Both the position numbers and the translations under genes were made by a program. Below are positions 25,233-33,485 of a stretch of DNA of 64,000 bases, piece after piece. The notes beneath the pieces were generated by a model. The model saw only the letters and a list, made by a program, of their open reading frames with translations. It searched no databases and was not told where the DNA came from. Source of the DNA: Pelagibacteraceae bacterium AG-359-O02 (GTDB lineage: Bacteria; Pseudomonadota; Alphaproteobacteria; Pelagibacterales; Pelagibacteraceae); the NCBI GenBank assembly GCA_003280485.1, contig QCEU01000001.1, forward strand, positions 62,001-126,000, given 5' to 3'. Numbering within the stretch: the stretch's first letter is position 1; each line of letters opens with the position of its first letter.

Positions 25233-26101
25233 TTATTTAAAACTCTTCCTGCTACTGTTTTTAGTTTATCTTTTGTTTTTTGTGATCTTTTTTCTGGAGC
25301 AGTGATTATAGCAACATCTAAGCAATTATTTGTTGGGTCATCTGGGTCAATATGATTATCAAAATTATCAATAAGATTTTTAATCATACTTTTTGCTTTT
25401 TCAGCATTTCCTAAAAGAACTTTTATTACTTTTTGTACATCAACATTTTCATGATCAGGGTGCCAACAATCAAAGTCAGTAACCATAGATACTGAAGCAT
25501 ATCTAATTTCAGCTTCTCTCGCTAACTTTGCTTCTGGCATATTTGTCATTCCAATCACATCGGCTTTCCATGATCTATAAAGTTTCGACTCAGCCAAAGT
25601 AGAAAATTGTGGGCCCTCCATTACTACATAAGTTCCACCCATTTGATAATCTATTCCTTCTTTTTTAATTGCATCCTCACATGCATTCATTAAACCCTTA
25701 GAGGTTGGATGTGCCATTGATACATGAGCAACAATTTCATCATCAAAAAAAGTTTTATTTCTTGCAAATGTTCTATCTATAAATTGATTAATAATAATAA
25801 ACTTTCCAGGAGGTAAATCTTCTTTTAAAGAGCCAACTGCAGATATTGATACAATATCTGTTACACCTAGTTGTTTTAATGCGTCAATGTTTGCTCTAAA
25901 ATTAATATTTGATGGTGATATGAAATGTCCTCTTCCATGTCTTGGAAGAAAATAAACTTCTTTACTATTATAATTAGTTTTTAAAATCTGATCTGAGGGT
26001 TTTCCCCAAGGAGTGTCTAAATCTATTAATTCTCTGTTTTTTAATTCTTCAACGTCGTAAAGACCACTTCCTCCAATTATTGCTAATTTATTATTTGCCA
26101 T
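25229..26101 (-). CDS. mtnP: S-methyl-5'-thioadenosine phosphorylase MtnP
   Basis: 290 residues. The N-terminal LAIIGGSGLYD is the phosphate-binding start typical of MTAP. LPRHGRGHFISPSNINFRAN, SAVGSLKEDLPPG and NMPEAKLAREAEIRYASVSMVTDFDCWH are family blocks for purine and methylthioribose binding. It splits MTA (or 5'-deoxyadenosine) with phosphate into adenine and the sugar-1-phosphate. It is first in a five-gene overlapping operon and is divergent (37-base gap) from apt, which would recover the adenine. Confidence 0.95.
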   Translation of the reverse strand: MANNKLAIIGGSGLYDVEELKNRELIDLDTPWGKPSDQILKTNYNSKEVYFLPRHGRGHFISPSNINFRANIDALKQLGVTDIVSISAVGSLKEDLPPGKFIIINQFIDRTFARNKTFFDDEIVAHVSMAHPTSKGLMNACEDAIKKEGIDYQMGGTYVVMEGPQFSTLAESKLYRSWKADVIGMTNMPEAKLAREAEIRYASVSMVTDFDCWHPDHENVDVQKVIKVLLGNAEKAKSMIKNLIDNFDNHIDPDDPTNNCLDVAIITAPEKRSQKTKDKLKTVAGRVLNK

Positions 26102-26138
26102 GTAAAAAGTAATTATATTGTATTTATAAATAACTATT

Positions 26139-26666
26139 ATGAATTTAAAAGATTATATTCGTTCAATTAAAGATTATCCTAAAAAAGGTATTTTATTTAG
26201 AGATATAACTACCTTGATAAAAGATGAATTAGCATTTGAAGAAACTATTAATCAGATAGTTGAAAAATCAAAAAAATTTAAGGTGGATAAAATTGCAGCA
26301 ATTGAATCACGTGGTTTTGTGTTTGCATCTGCTGTTTCTTACATCTTAAAAAAACCTTTGATAATGTTAAGAAAAAAGAACAAACTTCCTGCTGATGTTC
26401 ATTCAGTAGATTTTAAATTAGAATATGGAACTGCAACAATAGAAGTTCACAAGGATTCTATTTCTGAGCGTGACTCAGTGTTAATAATTGATGATTTGAT
26501 AGCTACTGGTGGTACTGCTGAAGCAGCAGCAAAACTGATTGAAATTTCCAAGGGAAATGTTGCTGCTTTTATATTTGTAATCAATCTTTTTGACTTAGGT
26601 GGATGTGAAAGCCTTTTAAATAAAGGTTATGAAGTTGAAAATTTAATGAATTTCCCAGGTCATTAA
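26139..26666 (+). CDS. apt: adenine phosphoribosyltransferase
   Basis: 175 residues. The sequence DYPKKGILFRDITTLIKD is the Apt N-terminus, AAIESRGFVFASAVSYILKKP the adenine-side loop, and VLIIDDLIATGGTAEAAAKLI the PRPP-binding motif. It converts adenine plus PRPP to AMP. It is divergent from mtnP, fitting its job of recycling adenine released from MTA. The methyltransferase downstream starts one base after its stop. Confidence 0.97.
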   Translation: MNLKDYIRSIKDYPKKGILFRDITTLIKDELAFEETINQIVEKSKKFKVDKIAAIESRGFVFASAVSYILKKPLIMLRKKNKLPADVHSVDFKLEYGTATIEVHKDSISERDSVLIIDDLIATGGTAEAAAKLIEISKGNVAAFIFVINLFDLGGCESLLNKGYEVENLMNFPGH

Positions 26667-26667
26667 A

Positions 26668-27390
26668 GTGAAAAAAAATAGATTGAATATAAATTATTGG
26701 TTAAGAAAAATTTTTGTAACAAAAATTTTTCAAAAGCTTATTAAAAATAAATCATCATTAAGAAAAACAGTGTTTACAAGTATTTATAAATCAAAACATT
26801 GGGCACAACACGGAGATTTACCAGATGAATATATTTCTGTCTCTGGCCATGGGTCAAATATAAATACTGAACAATCGAATAATTTGATTTCTTCATTAGT
26901 TGAATTTATTAATAAAAATAATATCAATTCAATTTTAGACATGCCCTGTGGTGATTTTCTATGGATGAACAAACTTTTAAAACAAGTAGAAATTAGAAAT
27001 TATTTAGGTTTGGATATTGTTGAAGATATAATTAATCAAAATATTAAATTATATGAAAATGAAAATATAAGTTTCAAAGCTTGTGATATTGTTGATTATG
27101 AGACGTCAGAAGATTTTGATTTGGTTCTAATGAGAGATTTTTTTATACATACTAATAATGAAGATATTAAAAGAATACTTATCAATATCAAAAAAATGAA
27201 TATTAAATATTTTGCTTTTGAGAACTATAATATTTCTAAAAATGTAGACGTTATTCCCGGAAAACACAGAAAAATAAATTTAAAACTACATCCTTTTAAT
27301 TTGATGGAACCATTTCACTCATTTAAGGACTATGAAATTGATAAGTTCATTTATATTTACGAAAAAAAAACTCTTGATAATATAGTATAA
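26668..27390 (+). CDS. SAM-dependent methyltransferase, unknown substrate
   Basis: 240 residues with a GTG start at 26668, one base after apt, with no in-frame ATG nearby. A class I methyltransferase core is visible: SILDMPCGDFLWMNKLL (motif I, atypical D-M-P-C-G-D), YLGLDIVEDIINQN and FKACDIVDY. KHWAQHGDLPDEYISVSGHGSN near the N-terminus resembles small methyltransferases near polysaccharide genes. Function beyond methyl transfer is not assignable. Its stop directly abuts the 3' end of the convergent tRNA gene. Confidence 0.8.
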   Translation: MKKNRLNINYWLRKIFVTKIFQKLIKNKSSLRKTVFTSIYKSKHWAQHGDLPDEYISVSGHGSNINTEQSNNLISSLVEFINKNNINSILDMPCGDFLWMNKLLKQVEIRNYLGLDIVEDIINQNIKLYENENISFKACDIVDYETSEDFDLVLMRDFFIHTNNEDIKRILINIKKMNIKYFAFENYNISKNVDVIPGKHRKINLKLHPFNLMEPFHSFKDYEIDKFIYIYEKKTLDNIV

Positions 27391-27467
27391 TGGTAGCGGG
27401 AAGTGGGATCGAACCACTGACCTCGGGCTTATGAGTCCCGCGCTCTAACCAACTGAGCTACCCCGCC
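27391..27467 (-). tRNA. tRNA-Met(CAU), elongator type
   Basis: A complete 77-nt cloverleaf with encoded CCA. Acceptor GGCGGGG pairs with UCCCGCU (two G-U ends). The D arm is GCUC/GAGC, the anticodon loop CUCAUAA (CAU) and the T arm AGUGG-UUCGAUC-CCACU, with discriminator A73. The paired 1-72 end and lack of three G-C pairs at the base of the anticodon stem argue against initiator tRNA. A tRNA-Ile2 with lysidine is a less likely alternative. The 31-39 pair is A-G, a mismatch at the top of the anticodon stem. Confidence 0.95.
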
Positions 27468-27484
27468 ATAAACTCATGAAAGTT

Positions 27485-27513
27485 ATAATAGAAATTTTAT
27501 ATAACGCAATCAA
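27485..27513 (-). promoter_or_regulatory. sigma-70 promoter of the tRNA-Met gene
   Basis: On the minus strand TTGATT, a 17-base spacer and TATTAT fit the -35/-10 consensus well. Transcription would start around 27478, about ten bases before the tRNA 5' end. Confidence 0.65.
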
Positions 27514-27524
27514 CTATTAAAAAA

Positions 27525-28211
27525 TTAAGTTTTTTTAACTCCCGTTGGGTGTGGAATTCCATCAATAACTAATTTTGGTTCAATACTTACATCGATTAAT
27601 TTAGGACGATTGTCTAGGTAATACTTTATACTTTCAATTGACATCATGTCTTTTACAAATTTTTCTAATCTAGGAAATTTTTTTATAATTGATGGATCTA
27701 GCATTTTAGATAAATCTAAATGATGAAACGTAACAAAATCACATGCTCTTGGTTCATCAAAGATAAAAAACTTTTTGTCATTGCTCTTCAAAACTTTCTC
27801 AAGATCTTCAAATCTTGATAATAAAAATGGCATCATGTCATCTTTTTTTTTAATAAATCTCTCTCCTTTTGCAAAATTTACTGTCGGGTTAAGTGGTATA
27901 AAAAGTTCCTGTGCACTCTGCATAATAGCGTTTGCTTTAGCATTTAATATTGGATCAGTAATGTTGATGCCTGCTAAATTTTCTATAAATGTCATTATTG
28001 CCATGCTTTGACAAATTTCATATTTCTTATCTATAATTAACATGGGTAATTGTTTAAAAGGAATATTAGGTTTTACCTCTGACCATTCCTTATTATAGTA
28101 GTCCCATGACATAAGATCTTCATATTCAATATTTGTGTAATGAAACAATAAACGAGGAGCTTCCGCTAAAGCTCTCATTTTAAAATATATTAATTCTAAT
28201 TTATGTATCAC
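27525..28211 (-). CDS. glutathione S-transferase-like protein
   Basis: 228 residues. The N-terminal thioredoxin-like part LIYFKMRALAEAPRLLFHYTNIEYED, the cis-Pro block FKQLPMLIID and the ES/QS-type glutathione contact YEICQSMAIMTFIE are arranged as in sigma/alpha-class GSTs. A helical C-terminal domain follows. The expected catalytic Tyr is present (LIYFKMRA). The substrate is unknown; roles in detoxification or thiol metabolism are possible. The gene lies between the tRNA promoter and a short membrane protein gene. Confidence 0.82.
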   Translation of the reverse strand: MIHKLELIYFKMRALAEAPRLLFHYTNIEYEDLMSWDYYNKEWSEVKPNIPFKQLPMLIIDKKYEICQSMAIMTFIENLAGINITDPILNAKANAIMQSAQELFIPLNPTVNFAKGERFIKKKDDMMPFLLSRFEDLEKVLKSNDKKFFIFDEPRACDFVTFHHLDLSKMLDPSIIKKFPRLEKFVKDMMSIESIKYYLDNRPKLIDVSIEPKLVIDGIPHPTGVKKT

Positions 28212-28217
28212 TTAAAT

Positions 28218-28400
28218 TTATGAGGCAATAAACTTTATTAAGTAATAAAGTATACCAGTAATTATAGTTGCAAGAACAAAGCCTACAACAAAGAATTTGA
28301 TAATTATTTTGTTATCATCATATTTTGATTTTAAATATACATAAATGAGAGTGTAAATTCCCACAATTGCAATACTCAATAATATATCTGTTGGATTCAT
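28218..28400 (-). CDS. short two-helix membrane protein, unknown
   Basis: 60 residues from the ATG at 28400 (MNPTDILLS). A longer TTG-initiated frame to 28445 is possible but less likely. Two hydrophobic helices (about 5-22 and 34-56) are separated by a charged loop. It lies 6 bases upstream of the GST-like gene on the same strand. No recognised family. Confidence 0.6.
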   Translation of the reverse strand: MNPTDILLSIAIVGIYTLIYVYLKSKYDDNKIIIKFFVVGFVLATIITGILYYLIKFIAS

Positions 28401-28526
28401 AGATTTTTTTAATTCTAATTTAATCCAATAATAATACTTATTCAATTGATAATAGAATAATTTTAGATTGTCTTATCCTTGTCAAATAATAAACTACTAT
28501 AAATAAAAATATAGAGAGAGGAAAAA

Positions 28527-29543
28527 ATGATTAAATTTAAATCGATTAGTAAAACTTTTATGAGTTTTGTGTTAGTTATTTCATTTTTAGCATCTTCAAC
28601 AGCAGCATTTGCAGAAATAGTGGGTAGACTTTCAGTTCATTGGAGTCCTAAGCACCATAGTGCAAAGCACGCTCAAATTTTTGCTGATGAGGTTAATAAA
28701 AGAGCAAATGGAAAATTAAAAATTGAAGTTTATCCTTCAAAGCAACTTTTTGGGATTAGAGAAGTCATGGGAGCTGTAACTTCAGGTGCAGTTGAATTAG
28801 GGGGAATTGTTGGTGTAGTAAGTTTTCCACCAATAAATAAAAACTTTAATGTAGCGTCTTTTCCAGGTCTATTTAATTCTTGGGAACAACAAAGAGGTTT
28901 TTTCCAAAATTCATCGAAAGGAAAAGAAATTTGGGGGGAATTAACAAAAAAAACTAATTCAACTTTAGTAATGTACAATCCAGTTGGACCAGTCATGTCA
29001 ATTTCAAGTGCTAGAGAGTTAACTGGTATTGATGCTATGAAAGGTTTAAAGGCAAGAAGATTACTTAAAAGTGAAGAGCCTATGTGGGATGCTCTTGGTG
29101 CAAACCGTGTATCTTTAAAAACGGGTGAAGTATACAATGCTTTACAGTCAGGAATGATTGATACAATAAATAGTCCTCCAGGAAGTATAAAAGCTTATAG
29201 CTGGTGGGAATTTTTAAAATACGCTCAAAAGCCATACCAATATTATGCTGATGCATATATAATGGCTAACTCTAGTTGGTTTAATAGTTTACCAGCAGAC
29301 TTACAAAAAATAATTATGGATGTTGGTAAAGAAGTTGGAACGCTTTCAACAGACAGAATTATGGATCATGGTGAAACTGTTCTTAAAGAATTTCAAGATA
29401 GAGGCGGTGTTGTAACTACTCTTTCAGGAGCTGAGAAAGCAAAATTTGATAAGCTTATGAAGGATAAAGTTATGCCGGCAATGGCTAAAATGATTGATGC
29501 TGACGCTTTAAAAGCAGCACAAGAGTACGCAAAAAATAATTAG
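28527..29543 (+). CDS. dctP: TRAP transporter solute-binding protein DctP (second system)
   Basis: 338 residues with a signal peptide processed near TAAFAE (about residue 30). KLKIEVYPSKQLFG, GAVELGGIVGVV and MKGLKARRLLKSEEPMWDALGA (with the conserved Arg) are TRAP SBP blocks. The SD (GAGAGAGG) is strong. It is followed by dctQ and dctM in a conventional order, unlike the split system at 17-21 kb. An imperfect hairpin overlaps its stop codon. The substrate, likely a carboxylate, is not identifiable. Confidence 0.93.
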   Translation: MIKFKSISKTFMSFVLVISFLASSTAAFAEIVGRLSVHWSPKHHSAKHAQIFADEVNKRANGKLKIEVYPSKQLFGIREVMGAVTSGAVELGGIVGVVSFPPINKNFNVASFPGLFNSWEQQRGFFQNSSKGKEIWGELTKKTNSTLVMYNPVGPVMSISSARELTGIDAMKGLKARRLLKSEEPMWDALGANRVSLKTGEVYNALQSGMIDTINSPPGSIKAYSWWEFLKYAQKPYQYYADAYIMANSSWFNSLPADLQKIIMDVGKEVGTLSTDRIMDHGETVLKEFQDRGGVVTTLSGAEKAKFDKLMKDKVMPAMAKMIDADALKAAQEYAKNN

Positions 29544-29567
29544 AATAAGTTATTTGCTTAATCTAAT
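29539..29567 (+). promoter_or_regulatory. stem-loop between dctP and dctQ
   Basis: ATTAGAATAAG (29539-29549) and CTTAATCTAAT (29557-29567) form an 11-position stem with one A-A mismatch. It covers the dctP TAG stop and ends 3 bases before the dctQ ATG. There is no U tract. It is analogous to the hairpins after the other binding-protein genes here, but weaker. Confidence 0.55.
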
Positions 29568-29570
29568 AAA

Positions 29571-30062
29571 ATGAAAGCGTTGCGAGCAGTTAATAATTTT
29601 CTAGCTTCGGCTTCTTTAACTCTCGCAATGTTAATCATTTTTATAATGGTTGCTGCATTATTTTTAAGCGCGGCCACAAGATTCATTACTGGGACTGGAT
29701 TTGCTTGGTTTATTGAATTACCACCTGTATTGGTTAGTTGGTTAGTCTTTCCGTTACTAGGTCCATTATTGAAAAAAGGACAGCATATTAAAGTTGATTT
29801 TTTAACCCCATTACTCTCAAAAAAAAATAAAGAAATTTTATTTTTAATTGTAAACACAATTGCATGTATATCGGCCTGTGTTTTTTTTAAAGCAGGTCTT
29901 GATGCAACAATAATGTATTTTAATTTAGGTCAAGTAATGGAAATTGAGATAAGTATTCCTATATGGTGGATGTTTTTAGCATTCCCTGTGGGTTTCATTA
30001 TATTAGGATTAACCTCTTTAGAATTGCTATTTGATAATATTTTAAATTTAATAAAAAATTAA
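29571..30062 (+). CDS. dctQ: TRAP transporter small permease DctQ (second system)
   Basis: 163 residues with four membrane segments. The family pattern appears as SAATRFITGTGFAWFIELPPVLVSWLVF, with EL/P before the second helix, then LGPLLKKGQHIKVDFL, the conserved cytoplasmic loop H-I-x-V-D. It couples DctP to DctM. The dctM start follows its stop with no gap. Confidence 0.9.
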   Translation: MKALRAVNNFLASASLTLAMLIIFIMVAALFLSAATRFITGTGFAWFIELPPVLVSWLVFPLLGPLLKKGQHIKVDFLTPLLSKKNKEILFLIVNTIACISACVFFKAGLDATIMYFNLGQVMEIEISIPIWWMFLAFPVGFIILGLTSLELLFDNILNLIKN

Positions 30063-31328
30063 ATGTTTATATTAGCATCTATCCTATCCTTAGCAGCTTT
30101 AATAATTTCTGTTCCTATTTTTTTAGTATTTGGTTTAGGTAGCTCTATAGCTGCTATAGGTGGACTAAATCTTCCTTGGTCTGTTTTAATTCAAGTATCT
30201 TTTGGAGCTCTAACAAAGCATGTACTTATAGCTGTACCATTATTTATTTTTAGTGGGATGGCGATGCTTAAAGGTGGAGCAGCACTTAGACTTGTAAGAT
30301 TTGCAACAACTTTGGTTGGACATTGGCCAGGAGGTTTAGGTGTTGCAATGGTAATTGCGATGGGATTTTTTGCAGCATTCTGTGGATCTATTTTGGCAGC
30401 AATTACTGCGGTAGGAACAATTATGATGCCCAAAATGATTGAACAAGGTTACCCTACTCCGTTTGTTGTTGTTCTTGCAGCATCTGCTGCACTTCTTGAA
30501 GCTTTAATACCTCCATCAAACGCTGCTATTTTATTTAGTGCTCTTACTTATGTACCTGTTTCTAAAACATTTGCAGCCGGTGTAATACCAGGAGTTATAC
30601 TTTTAATTTTGATGGTTCTTTTAGTTTTGTTTAAATGTAGACATATAAGAGCTGACAAAAAAGCTACATTTAAAGAAAGATTAAGTTCTTTTATTGCAGC
30701 TCTTCCAGCTTTGATAACGCCAGTTATAATTTTGGGTGGAATATATGCAGGTTTTTTAACTCCATCTGAGTCTGCAGCGATCGCGGGTGTTTATGCTGTA
30801 GCTATAGGTTTTCTAATTTATAGAGAATTAACATTTTCATCTTTACTTAGTTGTTTAAAAGATACGGCAATAATTACTGCTGTTATATTTTCAATTATTG
30901 CAACAGCAACTTTTTTAAGTGTTGTTCTTACTTACACTCAAGCACCTCAGAAAATTATAACTTATTTCACAGATATGGGAGTAAGTGTGAATTTATTCTG
31001 GATAATGTTAGGAACTATATGTTTAATTTTAGGAACATTTATAGAAATAGTTCCAGTATTTTATTTAACTGTTCCAATTTTTGCAGCTTTAACACTATCT
31101 TTTGATCAAAGTTTACTTCATTTGTATGTAGTATTTGTTGCTTTTGCTGGAATAGGAATGATTACACCTCCAGTTTGCGTAGGCATATATACTGCAGCCA
31201 GCGTAATAAAAGAAAACCCAGCTAATGCATTTAAAGAAGTTCCATTGTTTACAATAGTAGGAATAATTTATGGAATATTAATGATTTTATTTCCAATTTT
31301 TTCAACTTGGTTGCCAAGTCTTCTCTAA
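30063..31328 (+). CDS. dctM: TRAP transporter large permease DctM (second system)
   Basis: 421 residues, about twelve membrane segments. AAFCGSILAAITAVGTIMMPKM, EALIPPSNAAILFSAL and GIGMITPPVCVGIYTAASV are the DctM loop motifs in order. It completes a P-Q-M operon on the plus strand. The stop overlaps the convergent hydrolase gene by 4 bases, leaving no room for a separate terminator. Confidence 0.93.
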   Translation: MFILASILSLAALIISVPIFLVFGLGSSIAAIGGLNLPWSVLIQVSFGALTKHVLIAVPLFIFSGMAMLKGGAALRLVRFATTLVGHWPGGLGVAMVIAMGFFAAFCGSILAAITAVGTIMMPKMIEQGYPTPFVVVLAASAALLEALIPPSNAAILFSALTYVPVSKTFAAGVIPGVILLILMVLLVLFKCRHIRADKKATFKERLSSFIAALPALITPVIILGGIYAGFLTPSESAAIAGVYAVAIGFLIYRELTFSSLLSCLKDTAIITAVIFSIIATATFLSVVLTYTQAPQKIITYFTDMGVSVNLFWIMLGTICLILGTFIEIVPVFYLTVPIFAALTLSFDQSLLHLYVVFVAFAGIGMITPPVCVGIYTAASVIKENPANAFKEVPLFTIVGIIYGILMILFPIFSTWLPSLL

Positions 31329-32278
31329 AACAGTTTTTCTAAATATTTGATTACTTCTTCGTTTCTTGGGTCTTTATTTGCAAAACACTTAGTAAGAGTT
31401 ATTCCATGCCATCCGCCAGTTTTTAATTTTTTTTTACAATTGGTATCACTTACATCAACAAATCTTACATTTTCTGATTCAGATAAAAATTTTGATGTTC
31501 TTGGGTTTTCATACTTATCTTTTTCATGGCTAAAAACTAAAACATTTTCTAATTGTTCTACTTTTATCATTGATATTTTATAATTTCTCCAATTTACCCA
31601 GCCTCTATGAGGTTTTTTTTCTTTAGCAAATTTTCCTGATCTTGCAGGATGGAATGCTATTACACCATCAATTTCATCTGGAAAATTTGATTTTAAAACA
31701 AGAGAGTCCCATCCACCAGCTGAATGACCTGAAAGAAGAATATTATTAAAACCCTCCTTTTTAAATTCTTCAATCTTCAATTTAATAACTTTTTGTTGTA
31801 TTAGACCTTTCCATTTATTAATCAAAAATACTCCATTTTCATCTTTAAGATTTAAAACACTATTTACGTCTTGATTGTTTTTGTCATAAATGTTCCAAAA
31901 TAAGTCCTCCTCTTTTTGAGTCCATCCTCTGGCACCTTTGCAAAGCTGATAAGTTTTGATTGTAAAATCTTTTATTTTAAATCCATCTAATTGATAAACT
32001 GTTGGTGGTATTTGATACCACGAATTTTTACAGAGCTGTAATGAACTATCTTTCCCTGCAGAACCATGACTATAAATTAAGATTATTGTTTTATCTTTAT
32101 CAATATTTTTATCTAATTCGTAACGATTTCCATCACTATTAACAAAATAATTATATTTCGAAAGTTTTTTTAAATCTTTTTCAAATCTTGTTTCAGAAGA
32201 TGCACTTGTTATAATTAATAAAAAAAATATAATTGTATAGAAGTAAAAATTATTTACTTTGTCTAATTTCTTTTTCAC
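31325..32278 (-). CDS. exported alpha/beta hydrolase
   Basis: 317 residues with a hydrophobic signal segment (about 9-27). The nucleophile elbow GHSAGGWDSL (about 194-203) and an oxyanion region near LIYSHGSAGKD mark an alpha/beta hydrolase of the dienelactone hydrolase/esterase type. A C-terminal His (GGWHGITL) and upstream acidic residues could complete the triad. Four or more Cys residues hint at disulfides in the periplasm. The start overlaps the preceding small gene by 29 bases. Substrate unknown. Confidence 0.8.
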   Translation of the reverse strand: MKKKLDKVNNFYFYTIIFFLLIITSASSETRFEKDLKKLSKYNYFVNSDGNRYELDKNIDKDKTIILIYSHGSAGKDSSLQLCKNSWYQIPPTVYQLDGFKIKDFTIKTYQLCKGARGWTQKEEDLFWNIYDKNNQDVNSVLNLKDENGVFLINKWKGLIQQKVIKLKIEEFKKEGFNNILLSGHSAGGWDSLVLKSNFPDEIDGVIAFHPARSGKFAKEKKPHRGWVNWRNYKISMIKVEQLENVLVFSHEKDKYENPRTSKFLSESENVRFVDVSDTNCKKKLKTGGWHGITLTKCFANKDPRNEEVIKYLEKLF

Positions 32279-32447
32279 AGATTTTTCTTGCTTCTTCTGG
32301 TTCTGTTTTTTTCATTAATTTGCTTTTTGCAATAACACATGCTGATATAGATTTTTGAAGACTAAATTCCTCATATTTTCCCACACTTAAGTAAAGAAAA
32401 ATTGCAGCTGCACCCAAGAATAAAAATAATTTATAGTTTTTATACAT
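32250..32447 (-). CDS. small single-helix membrane or exported protein, unknown
   Basis: 65 residues: one N-terminal hydrophobic helix (about 6-21), then a charged region with two Cys (SACVIAKSK and ARKICEKEI) that could form a disulfide if periplasmic. The start directly abuts the end of the desaturase gene, and the end overlaps the hydrolase gene. Family not recognised. Confidence 0.65.
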   Translation of the reverse strand: MYKNYKLFLFLGAAAIFLYLSVGKYEEFSLQKSISACVIAKSKLMKKTEPEEARKICEKEIRQSK

Positions 32448-33448
32448 TAAGAAGGCTGTTGCTCTGGTAAAGAAATATCTAGATGATAATTTGGTTCATC
32501 TCTTTGTTTTTTAAGAGCTGGTATTATTTCTTTGTAGGTATGAAATAATCCATTTTTAATTTCAGGTAACTGATCTTTTAAATGATAATGTAATTTTTCT
32601 AAATTATAAGCTGGAACAGTTGGGAACATATGATGTACACAATGATATTCCATTTTCCAATAAAAGAAACTTAGTATTGGATTTAATTTCATATCCCTTG
32701 CTGATAATCTATGATCTTTTACGTCTCTTGCTAAACCAGCATGTTGAGTAAAGGCAACAAACTTGTGTAATCCTTTTCCGTAATAATGTGGCAACAAAAG
32801 ATATAATGCGGGCAACCATGAAGATATTAATAGAGACCAAATAATTATAGACAACCAAATACCAACATAAATCCTTGAGATCAAAATAGCTCTTGGTCTT
32901 GCATTTTCTGGAATACTATCAATCATAACTTTAGTTCGTATCCCAAAAGCATGTTTTATGACTTCAAAAGCTATGCTTTTTTTGAAAAATAATAATTCCC
33001 CAAAAGGAATTAAATTCATTATTAATTTTTTAGGAGTATCTTTTAAATTATTGTCATATTCAATTTCATGATCATAAGGATTTTTTGTTGAATAAGTATT
33101 TCCGTGGTGAACAAAATGTGTAAATCTCCATCTGGTAGGTTCAAAGTAAGCCATGAAACATGAAATATAGTAAAATATTTCATTTAAAAATTTAGTCTTG
33201 AACGCTGTTTTATGACCTGTTTCATGCCAAATTGGATTACAAAAACAAAAAATATTTCCATAAATATAAAACCAAAATACTGACCACCAGCTACCCCAAG
33301 TTAAATATGCTAAATATCCAACAATGCTTAGTAAACTAAAATAAACACTTACATGAATTAATCCTTTGATGTCTGATTTTTTTGTAAGTTCTTTTAAGAC
33401 TTCTTTGTCAATATTAGGTCTGAACCACTTTTCTAATTTAACGTCCAT
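32447..33448 (-). CDS. membrane fatty acid desaturase
   Basis: 333 residues. The three His boxes of membrane di-iron desaturases are all present: HETGH (about 75-79), HFVHHGN (about 111-117) and HCVHHMFP (about 270-277). Hydrophobic pairs of helices lie between them. It would insert a double bond into acyl lipids, using electrons from a ferredoxin or cytochrome and O2. Homologues also act on carotenoids or sphingolipid-like substrates. It is upstream of two small-protein genes with no gaps, and 37 bases downstream of xsc on the same strand. Confidence 0.9.
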   Translation of the reverse strand: MDVKLEKWFRPNIDKEVLKELTKKSDIKGLIHVSVYFSLLSIVGYLAYLTWGSWWSVFWFYIYGNIFCFCNPIWHETGHKTAFKTKFLNEIFYYISCFMAYFEPTRWRFTHFVHHGNTYSTKNPYDHEIEYDNNLKDTPKKLIMNLIPFGELLFFKKSIAFEVIKHAFGIRTKVMIDSIPENARPRAILISRIYVGIWLSIIIWSLLISSWLPALYLLLPHYYGKGLHKFVAFTQHAGLARDVKDHRLSARDMKLNPILSFFYWKMEYHCVHHMFPTVPAYNLEKLHYHLKDQLPEIKNGLFHTYKEIIPALKKQRDEPNYHLDISLPEQQPS

Positions 33449-33485
33449 AAATTACAGTATGAATAAACATCATACATATATTTAT

